Assembly: GCA_003008705.1 (NCBI GenBank)
Contig: PDUO01000008.1
Coordinates: forward strand, 1,340,117 to 1,404,116
Reading direction: 5' to 3'
DNA: 64,000 bases
Origin: Pezicula radicicola
Lineage: Eukaryota; Ascomycota; Leotiomycetes; Helotiales; Dermateaceae
Shown here: positions 11,748-22,560 of the stretch, piece after piece
How positions within the stretch are numbered: the stretch's first letter is position 1
Layout: the number at the start of each line of letters is the position of its first letter
The notes under the pieces: generated by a model
Database searches by the model: none
What the model was told of the DNA's origin: nothing
What the model saw: the letters and a program-made list of their open reading frames with translations, nothing else
Made by a program: the position numbers and the translations under genes

Positions 11748-14524
11748 ATGACGGACCAGAAACGACCTATTGATGGAGCCATGGACGAGCATCACCGTGT
11801 GGATTTGCTTAATGAGAACTTGGGAGCTATTATAGAGAATCCTTTAGGTATTGCAACAGAACCATGCGATAGACTCTTGATTCTAACTTGTCCTTGAGCT
11901 CATATAAGCGAAGACGATCTCCTTCGAGATGTCGATAATTTCGCCCAGCGCATGGATCTGACCGATATTCTTCCTGGACTCCGCAGAGCTGTACTCGTTG
12001 CAAAGAATTTTATGGTGTACGACGATGTCTGCCGCGATAGAATCAAGGGGACCCAGCTGCCGGTCCAGTTAACCAGCGAAGAAAGGGAAGCCCTCAAGAA
12101 CGAACAGGATCACCTCTTTGTGCAGTCTAAAGGACTATACATGACAATTGTCACCGTCTCGATCGCTGGTGTGCTACAAGGCTGGGTGCAGAGTTCAATC
12201 AATGGGGCCACTTTGTTCTTGCCCGAGGTGTACCATCTCAATGAACAATCAGAAGACTGGATTATAGGAATCACCAATGCGGCTCCTTTTCTTTTTGGTG
12301 CTCTTTTGTACGTCTGCTAACTAGCCCATCCCGCGCATATGAGTATCTGACTTTTGTTAGAGGCTGCCCATTAGTTGATCCTGTCAATCATCAGATTGGC
12401 CGACGGGGAACTATCTTCACTGCTGCGGTTCTTATTCTAGCCAGCTCTCTGGGCTCAGCTGGTGCAAATACATGGTGTGAATTGTTCGTTTGTAGAATCT
12501 TCAACGGCATCGGTGGGTCACCCGAAAGAATATGGATTAAAGGGTCAATATGACATCTTTAAGTACTAACGTCTTCCATAATATCTAGGCATGGGTCTCA
12601 AGGCATCTAGTACACCTATATTAGCATCCGAGACGGCCGTCGCCTTTTGGAGAGGCTCAGCAGCGCTCTGCTGGCAGCTTTGGTCAGCTATACTCATCTC
12701 CATGTAGTTTGCACTTCGTTGAAGCTGACTTTTCATCAGGGTGGCCTTTGGTATAGCACTGGGATTCGCAGCTAATCTTGTGCTGAATCGTGCTAGCCCA
12801 GACTGGTCCATGAGGCTTCAATTGGGTGCGCCCCTTGTTCCTGCTCTGGCTCTGATACTTTCTCTGCGCTGGTGTCCTGAAAGTCCCCGGTGGCATATGA
12901 TGAAGGATAAACCATCAAGCTATCGGAAAGCATACGATATCTTTGTTGCTCTGCGCAATACAGAGGTATGTATACACGTTACCTTTAATGCACAGCGAGT
13001 TAATATCACGCCATAAAGCTCCAAGCGCAACGAGACCTCTACCTTGTCCACAAACAGATTGAGTTGGAATCAACATATACCGCGCGCGTATACGACACAG
13101 AGACTAGAGATTTACATGGAAAACACAGGGCTCTGGCTCAAATTGGTGGCTATGGTAGTCGCTTCGCCCAACTGTTTAGAAACAATAGACTTCGTAATGC
13201 GCTGGTTGCTGCGTGTATTGTAAACTTAGCCCAGCAGCTATGTGGAAGTGAGCCTAACTTTCCTTATCTTTTGACCAACACATAGTTTGATTTATTTTTC
13301 ACCATCATTTCTTGTACAAAGAGTGCCTTGCTAACGTTATTAAAGTAAATGTCCTCGCCTTCTACTCCGGAAGCCTGTTTAGTGATGCCCAAGATCCTTC
13401 AACTGGAACAAAGCGAATAAACAAGGCCTTTCTCTATAGCTTTGGATTTGGTTCGTAGACATCTCGGGTTCCTTTATACCAAATCACACAACTTATATGC
13501 GATAGGTGCTGTTAATTTTGCCTTTGGTCTTCCTGCCATTCGAAATATTGACACTCTCGGCCGTCGAGTACTACTTCTTGCAACACTACCACTGATGAGC
13601 ATCTGCCTTCTGGCAGCAGCGTTTTCCTTTTATATCTCTTCAAAAGAGACATCTCACATTGCATTAATTGCGACCTTCCTTTTCATGTAAGAAAAAATGT
13701 CAACATCCTTGAGGGATTTGATGCTAAGATGACCAGATTTGCCGCTCTCTACTCTCCAGGAATGGGTCCAATGCCGTTCACAGTTGCTAGTGAATCGTAA
13801 GGAAATCCTCTACTTACCGCCACTGCAAACCGGCTGATTGTTACGCTACAGGTTTCCTCTTTCTCATCGTGAAGCTGGGGTAGCAGTCAGTGTTGGCCTC
13901 AACCTCTTCTTCGCGGGTATACTCACTGTATTCTATCCACGGTAAGCAAATATCTTAAGTCTATGCATGCTCAATGACTCGTCTGGAAGCTAAGCTTACG
14001 ACCTTCGCAGCCTCCGCTCCGTCCTACATGACACTGGCTCGCTCTGCCTTTTTGCCGGCCTCAACATACTCGCAGCTGTCCTTATATTCCTCTTCCTTCC
14101 CGAAACAAAACAGCGATCTCTTGAAGAACTAGATCTGGTGTTTGCTGTGCCGATGAAGACGTTTGTAGGATATCAATGCCGAACAGTTATACCCTGGTTT
14201 CTCAGACGGTATCTGTTGTTTCGTGATGTGAAGGTAAAAGACCTATACCAAGAACGCTTCTGGGATACGAGTACAGCCCAGAACGATCCGATAGAGCAAG
14301 TAGGTTCCAATATGACTGGAGAAGACTTTGAGTTGCGACCTGTGCGTACAGGACCACGAGATGGCCAGCCGAACATGCCGCTTGGACCTGCGGAGGCTTA
14401 TCCGGGACTGCTACCTGAAATACGACCTGTTCCGACTTTACGGCCATATGCTTTTGGTACAAGGCAGGTGTTCAAAGCTGATAATGATGCCGTGTCGATG
14501 AAGTCGGCGGGGACGTATGATTAG
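11748..14524 (+). CDS. MFS sugar/polyol transporter, 11 exons
   Basis: A plasma-membrane sugar porter of the major facilitator superfamily. Exons 11748-11847, 11899-12307, 12361-12512, 12589-12682, 12740-12965, 13019-13247, 13346-13450, 13506-13686, 13737-13796, 13852-13941 and 14011-14524 close in phase to 719 residues. Family marks are the loop-2 motif NHQIGRRG, CPESPRW after TM6, DTLGRR before TM8 and LPETKQRSLEELD after TM12. The ~110-residue cytoplasmic N-terminus, with NPL, DDLLRDV and a basic segment, is typical of the long myo-inositol/hexose-like fungal branch, whose substrates are mostly untested. The second exon uses the acceptor at 11898; the AG four codons later breaks frame. The C-terminal tail of ~110 residues is long and Pro-rich. 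Confidence 0.9.
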
Positions 14525-15178
14525 GTTGGTTCTCCTGGTGGACTGGTGGGTTTGCTACTTTGATGTTTACCAGACAAGACTATACTTCTGGACGTGGAAA
14601 TATAATTAATTGGCGTTAGACTTCCATACCCTTGCGTATATCTTTCTTTTTTTAGTGACTCTGACGCCTTTCCTTTCCCCAGATGGTTGATTATTAGAGG
14701 GTTCCTCGGTTAGGTGAAAGCCCCTGGATCGATGAGCGAACCTCGGAACAGCAAACCTGTCAGGTGATGATGGCCTTGGAAATATAAACCTAGCTCGATA
14801 GATATGTCGTCTACCATGAAGATATCTCAAGTTCCTTGTACCGAAGATAGACACGTTATTCTCAGCTTTAAAATACAAAAGTACGATAATATTTTACATA
14901 TGATCAGCTGACTGGTGGCCTCCAGGTGAGGGATGGGTCCAGATGTGGCTTAGGCTGGAGGCCTCCAACATCAGTGAGGCTGACCGAGTTCATGATGCCA
15001 TCAATCAATTCCTGTTCCATCCTGACATCTTAAGTCATGGTGGGCCTCCCGCCTCCCTTTCATGCTTATACCAAATGAACTCCGTCTAATCGTTAATTCA
15101 TTGCCGTCAATGCTGTTCAATCATTTCTACGCGGCTTCCTCAACTTGCAGAATGCGTTCATATCCTCATTCTTTCACC
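14525..15178. other. Intergenic region
   Basis: No coding signal recognised. A small minus-strand open frame (14606-14878) has no family resemblance. The end of the stretch is the promoter and leader of the Est1-like/C2H2 gene; another in-frame ATG at 15062 could extend that protein by 39 residues. Confidence 0.4.
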
Positions 15179-18100
15179 ATGGCCAACTGGTCACTCTTTA
15201 TCTTGACATACGCTATACTCAGCGTCACAGCTTTCGACTGCAATAGTACAAATGTTACCGAGACTTCTACGACGTCAAGATTAACACAATCTACTCTTCA
15301 CAACAAGCTCAATCTCAATAATCGACCCGTCGCAAATTCAGGACCGCTAAGTCCGTCAAACGATAGTATAGCGACCACCATTGACTTTTCAGAAGTCCAA
15401 CTTCCACCTTTTTCAACCAACGACCCAAATTCGCTTCATACAGAAGTAAACCCTAGCCCGGAAACTCTAACACCAAGCCCTAGCGCGGGCTCGAGTTCAA
15501 GTTCAACAAGTCACGAAACTCAGGATTTAGTGGATGATGATGCCGATACTTCTATCTCTTCCATTGTAACGCCTGCTATTTATGAAGGTGGGGAAAGATT
15601 CAATGCCACTGGACTTAACGCAACTAGTAGTTTGAAGCGGCCGTGGGACTCTGGGAACTCGGGAAACTCGGTATGCTCTGGCTGGCGTTCTCGTTCTCGA
15701 AGTCGTTGGAAACGAATTGAGAGGGAGTCTGTTGAGGGTTTGAGGCTTTCGCCGATTAGGGGATGTGGATGGGCAGGATTGGGGTTATTTGTTCCTCCCT
15801 TGCTTGGGCTTTTCACACACCAGACGCTCGAAAGAAAGAGACGGAAGAGAAAAGACTCTCCATGGAGATCCAAGAACATAACTTCCCTCGACCCACTTGC
15901 AAAAAGTTCCATTCAACGTTCCCCGACACTTAAAGTTGAATCCGAGCGCTTAGGTATAAAGTATTTAGAATGCCCAACTCCAAACACCAAGAGACAAACG
16001 CAAATCCTCGACTTAGAAGCGAGGCCTGTATCTCAGGAAGAGTTCGTTACGAAAGTAGAGGCGATATACGCCAGTCTTGTGGTCGCAGAAAAGAAATGTA
16101 TCGATGCGGACAGGAAGATCGCAACAAGCGTACAAAACGGAAATGACGGAAACAGGCAATTTCTTGACGATGAGCAGTGGCAAGCTCTGTTTTCACTGCA
16201 TCGGACGCTACTGGATGAGCACTACGACTTCTTCGCTGCGTCACAGCATCCATTGGCATCAACAACATTGAAAAGACTACCGTCAAAATATGGAATGCCA
16301 GCAAGGATGTGGCGCCACGGAATTCATGGTTTCCTTGAGCTGCTAAGACATCATCTGCCACGCTCGCGGGAACATTTGCTTGCCTTTTTCTATGTAGCGT
16401 ACGGCTTGATGACCCTATTGTCTGAGACTGTGCCTGCATTCGAAGATACTTGGATAGAATGTTTAGGTGACCTGGCCCGTTATCGAATGGCAATTGAGGA
16501 CGACGATGTTGCAGATAGTATGATTTGGACTGGTGTAGCCCGACGCTGGTACACCAAGGCCTCGGATAGAGTGCCTGCTACTGGCAGGCTCTACCACCAT
16601 CTAGCTATTTTAGCTCGGCCAAACCATCTCGAGCAGTTGTTTTATTACGTAAAATCGCTCTCCACCAACGATCCATTTCAACTGTCCAGAGAATCTATTC
16701 TTACAGTTCTCGAACCAGCGCTCACCACCCAAATAGACAAGAAGAGCTCTTGCATTGTTGATACATATATGAGACTGCAAGCGATACTATTCACGAAAGG
16801 AAGTACCACGACATTTCAAGATACTTTCGCAGTTTTCATAGATGTGCTCGACAACAATGTGGGCACGCGATCGCATGAGTTCCTACAAGAAGGCTATTAC
16901 ATTGCTATTGCGAACTGTGTGGCACTACTTGATTACGGATCTGGAAGAGGAGTTCTATCCACGATTCTGTCTCCTGAGAATCTGGCTGGAGCGAGAAGCC
17001 TTAGTAACAACGAAAGCAATAGAAGGGAAAGAGATGCGTTTATGCTTGACGAAGCTCGAAATCTTTTTGTTGGGACTGCCATCTGTCTTTTTGAAAGAAT
17101 TGGTGATTCAAATAGACTGTCTTTTGTCCATGTGACACTGGTTTTCCTTAAATACCTCGTGGCCTATCCTGCGGCTATGGAATTACTTCAGGCCACTTTC
17201 CCATGGGAGAACCTTGTACAAACCCTCAACAGCGAACTCCATATATTCGAGCGGCATGATGTTATTGAATGTGACACAATGCCTCCCTTTCATGAATACG
17301 GGCCTTTACCGGAAGACTTGGCTATGCGAGGACTCTATTGGGCTGATGATTATTTTCCAGTGAACTGGTTCTCGAATCACGGCTTTTCAAACGAGAACGA
17401 TGAAGTCAAGGAGATCCCCAGAAACCGGAAATACCGATCGGAGAGGATACTTTGGCTGGCTCACCAGCTAGCAGAGTATGAGAAATGGATTTGCTTTGAT
17501 AAAATGAACCATCAATTTCTTCTTCCTCGCCAGCGGTCAGCATGGGCAGCCTCACCAGAGGTTGCGGCAATAGCCGACAGAGAAAGCGCACTTCGAGCTT
17601 TGGAAGTGGACATGACCGATGCGTCAAGTACATGGCTTCTTGGTAGGCTCCAGATGGAGGAATTCGGTTTGCCTACTGCTCCATGTAATGAGATCGACAT
17701 TTTTGACCAATTCATAAATCCATTCGCTTCTCCTCCGACCACACCTTCACCCTCGTCTGATTTGTCGCGACTCGCCGAAGACCATGAAGGATTGGATGCT
17801 TGGCCTATCAATGGTGATAAAAGAGACTTGATGGAATTACATGCCCATCAAGGTCAAGCATATGACAATCACATCGCAAATTATGACGGCCCATCAATAC
17901 TTGGGCTTGTTGAGCAAGCAAGCTGTATTGAGGCATTAGTTCCATTGTCTGAAGATTCGGCAACGCAGGGACCAAATTCAGGGTTGATGCAATCTCAATT
18001 CGTGAGCAATTCAACAACGGAATTCGAAATTTTCGATACAATCATGGAAGACTTGGAGTACAGGGAACTTTGCCTTACTGAGCTTCCCTTCTTTAACTGC

Positions 18101-18886
18101 GTGCATTTCTCAGATTGCATTAATAGTCCCACACCAAGCCTTCTGCCTTCTTCAACAGAACCTCCTTTATCAACTCCTACGAGTAACGCACTTCCCGCGG
18201 AAATCAAACCCTCAGGTTCTAGTCATATGTATTGTAGCATGGCAGAAGTTTCATCTTTTCACACAAGTGAGAAGTTTCCGCAAGTTGATTTCAAGCTGTT
18301 GGTCAAGCAACCCGCATGTACGTCTTTTCCATCGCCTTTGAAACCAGACCAAACAAGCCAGGAGAACTGCACAGATCGAATTGTTGCCCTGAGCACTTCA
18401 AATGCACTGCCAGCTCCTTCACGTCTCAATAATATTCCGATTCAAGACGATAGCCATGAAATACTCCAACCTGATTATCAAACCGCTTTCTCAACAATTA
18501 TGCCACCAAACTCAACGTCACCCGATGATCCGGAAGATTCTACCTTCACTTGTACCTACTGCTACAAACACTTCCCCCGAAAATGCGATCTCAAGTATAT
18601 CCCCCCACCCATGTCAACACTCCTATCAATACTAAAAAACACCAGTAAACACATTCCATCCCACACCCGTCCTTACCAATGCTCAACAGCATCCTGTACC
18701 CGAGCATTTGCCACTCAAAAAGATCTCGATCGACACATAAGTGATAGACATGGTAACAACCAACAAAGCTTTTTATGTAGGCATCCAGATTGTATTAGTA
18801 GAGGTAGGGCGTTCAAGAGGAGGGATAATCGGAATAAGCATTGGCGGAGGGCGCATGGGAGGAATCCTGGGATTGGGGAGGAGTGA
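15179..18886 (+). CDS. Est1-like domain and C2H2 zinc-finger protein
   Basis: Large fungal protein that couples an Est1/SMG-type DNA/RNA-binding helical domain with C-terminal zinc fingers. The Est1-like part (about residues 285-560) shows RMWRHGIHGFLELLRHHLP, ETVPAFEDTWIECLGDLARY and TGRLYHHLAILARPN, all conserved in this fungal family. A Ser/Pro-rich linker leads to C2H2 fingers: CTYCYKHF...., CSTASCTRAFATQKDLDRH and CRHPDC with a final H-x4-H. The first finger is complete only if 18595-18645 (GTATAT to CAG, 51 bp) is spliced out, giving CDLNKHIPSH. I chose the ATG at 15179 for its CACCATGG context; 15062 is possible. Spliced length is 1218 residues. The hydrophobic N-terminus is odd for a nuclear protein, and a further in-frame intron (15671-15823) is possible. 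Nucleic-acid binding is inferred. Confidence 0.8.
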   Translation: MANWSLFILTYAILSVTAFDCNSTNVTETSTTSRLTQSTLHNKLNLNNRPVANSGPLSPSNDSIATTIDFSEVQLPPFSTNDPNSLHTEVNPSPETLTPSPSAGSSSSSTSHETQDLVDDDADTSISSIVTPAIYEGGERFNATGLNATSSLKRPWDSGNSGNSVCSGWRSRSRSRWKRIERESVEGLRLSPIRGCGWAGLGLFVPPLLGLFTHQTLERKRRKRKDSPWRSKNITSLDPLAKSSIQRSPTLKVESERLGIKYLECPTPNTKRQTQILDLEARPVSQEEFVTKVEAIYASLVVAEKKCIDADRKIATSVQNGNDGNRQFLDDEQWQALFSLHRTLLDEHYDFFAASQHPLASTTLKRLPSKYGMPARMWRHGIHGFLELLRHHLPRSREHLLAFFYVAYGLMTLLSETVPAFEDTWIECLGDLARYRMAIEDDDVADSMIWTGVARRWYTKASDRVPATGRLYHHLAILARPNHLEQLFYYVKSLSTNDPFQLSRESILTVLEPALTTQIDKKSSCIVDTYMRLQAILFTKGSTTTFQDTFAVFIDVLDNNVGTRSHEFLQEGYYIAIANCVALLDYGSGRGVLSTILSPENLAGARSLSNNESNRRERDAFMLDEARNLFVGTAICLFERIGDSNRLSFVHVTLVFLKYLVAYPAAMELLQATFPWENLVQTLNSELHIFERHDVIECDTMPPFHEYGPLPEDLAMRGLYWADDYFPVNWFSNHGFSNENDEVKEIPRNRKYRSERILWLAHQLAEYEKWICFDKMNHQFLLPRQRSAWAASPEVAAIADRESALRALEVDMTDASSTWLLGRLQMEEFGLPTAPCNEIDIFDQFINPFASPPTTPSPSSDLSRLAEDHEGLDAWPINGDKRDLMELHAHQGQAYDNHIANYDGPSILGLVEQASCIEALVPLSEDSATQGPNSGLMQSQFVSNSTTEFEIFDTIMEDLEYRELCLTELPFFNCVHFSDCINSPTPSLLPSSTEPPLSTPTSNALPAEIKPSGSSHMYCSMAEVSSFHTSEKFPQVDFKLLVKQPACTSFPSPLKPDQTSQENCTDRIVALSTSNALPAPSRLNNIPIQDDSHEILQPDYQTAFSTIMPPNSTSPDDPEDSTFTCTYCYKHFPRKCDLKYIPPPMSTLLSILKNTSKHIPSHTRPYQCSTASCTRAFATQKDLDRHISDRHGNNQQSFLCRHPDCISRGRAFKRRDNRNKHWRRAHGRNPGIGEE
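18595..18645 (+). other. 51 bp stop-free intron inside first zinc finger
   Basis: The donor is GTATAT after CDL, there is an ACTAAAAAAC-like branch region, and the acceptor is CAG. Its length is a multiple of three and it has no in-frame stop, so retention would insert 17 residues between the finger's cysteines and histidines instead of truncating the protein. Confidence 0.7.
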
Positions 18887-19808
18887 ATTTTATAGCTCGC
18901 TTAAATTAAGCGAGTGGAAATCAATCATTTGTGGGAATGATACAATTGGTATATACCTGCAAATGGCTGTGAAAAGGTATATTTTTCTTCTATTATATTA
19001 CTCTAGTTGGCAGTAACTAAAGTTATCCTTCTACTTCACAGAACAATAGGTATAGTACAACTAAGCCTATAGTAAATTTATATATGAGAGTAAAGCTGAT
19101 ATTTAACTTATCTTTAACCACTTCTAGGTTGCACTTAATGTTATATAATTATAAAATATAAGATAAGGAAAGTAAGAGTAAATTTATAATTATTTAGTGT
19201 CCTAACTCCTTATACAGCTTTACCCCCTCTTATTAGCTATCCCTTAGTTTTTCGTATTAGTTGCTTATTGAATCTTTACATGAATAAGAGGAGTAAGAGA
19301 TTATTTTGGGTAAAGTACTTAATTTAGGTAACTTACTTAACTTACTTTAGTTAAACTAAAGATAGTTGCCTTGTTGTTGTACCTCTTAAACCCATTCTTT
19401 AATATCTCCTTTACCGCCTCAAGTAAGTTTGCGACTGCGAGTTAGAGCTAGTCAAGGGGCTTGTGGTATAGTTGACTTGCTATAGTTAAGAGACAGGCCG
19501 CGATCTCGGTAGTCTATAACACAGGCACTAGCTTTTAACAAAGTACAAGTCAATCCTAACGTAAGATAAGCCGAAGTAACAGAGCTAAGTGTGAGCCCTT
19601 CCATCATCATCACCATCACCCACCACCACCACCATGGTTTATGCGCAGATACCCAGACTTGTCCCGCTGGCTTTGGGTCTCAATTGTACGGAATTTGTTG
19701 TCTTGTCTATCTCTCTTGTGGCAGGCATCGTGTTCTGACCGAACATGTCAGACTCAAAGTCTACCGGCTTATTGGCTGTTGCTTTCTATTAGTAGCTTTC
19801 AGGCAAAG
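18887..19808. other. AT-rich intergenic region
   Basis: From about 18900 to 19400 the sequence is AT-rich with many TA steps and no frame longer than background, resembling mildly RIP-mutated DNA. A CAT/CAC run (about 19602-19634) follows. This is the shared 3' side of two convergent genes; no gene is recognised. Confidence 0.5.
19602..19634 (+). repeat. CAT/CAC trinucleotide run
   Basis: Mixed repeats of CAT and CAC (translated His in one frame) form a 33 bp simple repeat. The open frame across it (19591-19812) has no other protein-like feature. Confidence 0.7.
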
Positions 19809-22111
19809 CTAAAAATTCTGCCCAGAAAGTAAACGTTCCCATTGCATCCATTCGTTTGGCTCTAAATCATAAGACAATAGATTAGAGAAATCACACGACT
19901 CAAGAGGTTCCAGATCAGCGATCAGGTTCCCATCTTGTCTTGGAGATTGAACCCCGCCGAGGCCGGTCGAATTTCCAATAGCTCTTCCTTGATCTGACGG
20001 GCCGGATAAAGACTCTGCTAACGGTCTTCGACAGCGACGAATTGTAGTGATATATTCAGGCGTTGGCGATTCCGGCAGCCCCTCTACCTTCCTTGCAGCG
20101 GCACAGTCGTCCCAAACTCGCAGAGCCCAGTTCCCTAGTGCAGCATACAGAGGCTCAGTGACCTCTGCAAAAATCTTAGGGTAATTCGAAAACACACCAT
20201 CAATCACCGTCCATGCGCGATCTACTCCTGGTCCCATCTTGCGCTGGCGAACTTCAATAAGCACGCAAAGAACCACGTCCCAGAGGTAGCTCGTGCTGAG
20301 TTGCCACATAAATTTGGTTAAGCTTTGATTGCCGAGCATCAAACTTGCGTATTCCAATATCTTCATTCCACTCTCAAAGATTATGTCTCGTGATCTTTGA
20401 GGAACTTTGACGCCGATGTTGGCGAACTGACGTGGGTTGTGGGCAAATAGCTTCATCTTGCATACTGACGACCTAACGAAAACGGACGAAAAATGATGGA
20501 GAGAATTTGAGGGATCATGATATCGGAGATATTTTCTTTCCAAAACGTCCTTCATCTGATTTATCATGTCATCCTTTTCGGCCAGTGTGATACTAGAATC
20601 GGTGAGATTGTCCCATTTAATTTCATGTGAAGCGTTCGGCATGACCTTGCTCAGGAAATCCATGAAGTCACATCTTACTAAACACAGCACAATGGACGTG
20701 ATACCTGTGCGCTCTGGTGGCATGCTGGTCATGTCAGGGCTAAGGTCTTCGTCTTCGACATTTAAAGGCACCTTAGTATCGCTGAGAAAAAGGTCCATAG
20801 ACGGCTTTGTGCCCGAGAAATCGGATACACGGCAGTCAAGATGGACAATGTGCCACCAAAGCCGCCTCCGCATTTCTGTTTCGAACGGAGAAAGATCAAG
20901 AAATGTACCATCCCGGTGAAGGCCCATTCTACGCGCAAGACGCACAGCAATCCCTGATAAGATGAACAGAGAATCGCTTCGGTAATAGCTTCTCATGCCC
21001 ATCTACTGTCGTTAGCCAAGTCCCTTAATCAAGCATGAGCGGTGCGGCTCACAAGGAATAAGGTATATGCTTGAAGAGTCATTAGACTAGATGTTTTGAG
21101 AAAATCCGCATTGACCAGCGCCTGGCGAGCTGCAATTTTATATCGCTTAGTTATGATCGCTTTCTGTTCTCCTAGTAGGGAATGACATTGATTGTCATCT
21201 AAAGAGATAATTGTAACGAAATAGAATGCGAATATAACTGCTTCTAGACTTTTTGATATGTTGTGAGGATTTTGAAGGTCGGTTGTTAACGTGGACCAGA
21301 ATGTGGGAACGTGTAAGAGTTTCATCAAAGGATCGACTCTATCGATATATATATCCAACATCTTTTGCAAAACATGGTAGGGATGGTGGAGGCCTGCGAG
21401 GTTTGTTGTCTTGGAGAAGGTGTTTAGCACAAGGCCACTCTCCTCAAGAGAATCTTCAAGAGAATTGACAAAGAGGTCGGATCCCGGGACAGTTGACCCA
21501 TCCGCGCTCTTAGAAATGCCGTCTTCCTCGGGATTATGAAACTATCAATCGTCAGGAGAGGAGACATTCAGCAATGATCGAGGAAAGCGTGACAAATTTA
21601 CCTCGTCTCCTAAGTTAGACCAGAGACCACTATGAGAGTTCAGTCAACTTCCATCACAAATTTTGGGACAGGAACAGACATACTTATCAAAATATCTTGA
21701 CGACCCATTTTTAGTTACGAGCCTTGTTTTGGCTTCATCAAGCGCAAAGGGGTTGCCGTTGCTCTTTATGTGAGACTTAGCACCTTCAGCCATCTCAACG
21801 TCAGGCTCAGACACCGTTTCCACATCCGAGGTGTTATCATTGTCAGACGGTTCAATCTCTGCTCCATATGATTTTAACATGAGCTCATATCGTCTCAATT
21901 TAGCATGGAGGCCCTCCTTGGGTGCTTTCCTCCTCTTTGGCTTGCCGCGCATGGGAGGAATAAAGCTGCATTGCCTCGCTCCCCTTATGCAGTTGGTGCA
22001 TGGGTTGCGCCGGTCACACTTGACCTTACGTTGGCGACATGTCAAACAAGAGAAGCTTTTTAGGTCAGCATCCGATTGAACTCGCTCGGCTTGCGCAGGT
22101 TGACGAAGCAT
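19809..22111 (-). CDS. Zn2Cys6 fungal transcription factor
   Basis: Nuclear regulator, divergent from the DHA2 efflux gene. Four minus-strand exons, 22111-21684, 21629-21602, 21541-21053 and 21002-19809, join in phase to 712 residues. The binuclear cluster is C22-x2-C25-x6-C32-x5-C38-x2-C41-x6-C48 (CLTCRQRKVKC then DRRNPCTNC), which binds CGG triplets in this class. Exon 2 is only 28 bp yet encodes the family's GLWSNLGDE block. The fungal-specific TF middle domain is seen in SGIAVRLARRMGLHRDG and ETEMRRRLWWHIV. The ATG at 22111 is the first true ATG; upstream frame has only GTG. A plausible role is control of the adjacent pump (inference from arrangement). Confidence 0.92.
21602..21629 (-). 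other. 28 bp microexon of the Zn2Cys6 gene
   Basis: Bounded by an acceptor CATAG and donor GTAAAT. It supplies the residues GLWSNLGDE together with one base from each side, matching a conserved block in this transcription factor family. Annotation pipelines often miss exons this short. Confidence 0.8.
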
Positions 22112-22560
22112 AGCTGAATTTCTGGCTTTTCGGTGTTGAATGAAGGAAAGAAGAGTATGGGCCCGAGAATACTGGCAAAGTGTAAGCACGAACGTAGACC
22201 GTTCTCGCTATTGGATTGACGTGTGTGAGTACCGTATTCGATGATTGGTTTAGGCGTATTAAAAGAGTGTGACTTTAGCAGAATACGTATTAAATTACGT
22301 GAAAATAGCTGACTCAGGCAACACTCGGGGCCCGGGTGTAAGAAATCATTTTTTGAGCACCGAGAAGCGACAGCGAGTGTATGGATGCGCTCGTTGGCTC
22401 GCTGGCTCGCTTTGGAAAATAGAAAAATAGCCCCTTACAACACCGAGCACCACTTGCAATTTACTTATATATATATACACCAAGTCACAAACACTGGAGG
22501 CAAAATGTTAATTCTTCCTTCATCAGTCTGTACAAAAATACTTGCCTTGTGCTTAAAAAA
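22112..22560. promoter_or_regulatory. Divergent promoter of regulator and efflux pump
   Basis: 449 bp separate the two start codons. It holds a TATATATATA run (about 22467-22476) ~85 bp before the pump ATG, and CGG-GGC-CCG at 22326-22334, an inverted pair of CGG triplets spaced by three bases as used by many Zn2Cys6 dimers. That the neighbouring factor binds there is inference. Confidence 0.5.
22326..22334. promoter_or_regulatory. Candidate Zn2Cys6 site, CGG-N3-CCG
   Basis: Inverted CGG triplets with a 3 bp spacer inside a GC-rich palindromic stretch, midway between the divergent transcription factor and MFS genes. Position and form fit a binuclear-cluster dimer site; binding is untested. 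Confidence 0.35.

Noticed and set aside
14606..14878. 90-residue minus-strand frame
   Set aside because: Arg-rich, no motif and no conserved neighbour relation.
19591..19832. Short frames over the CAT/CAC repeat
   Set aside because: Open because of the simple repeat; no protein-like features.
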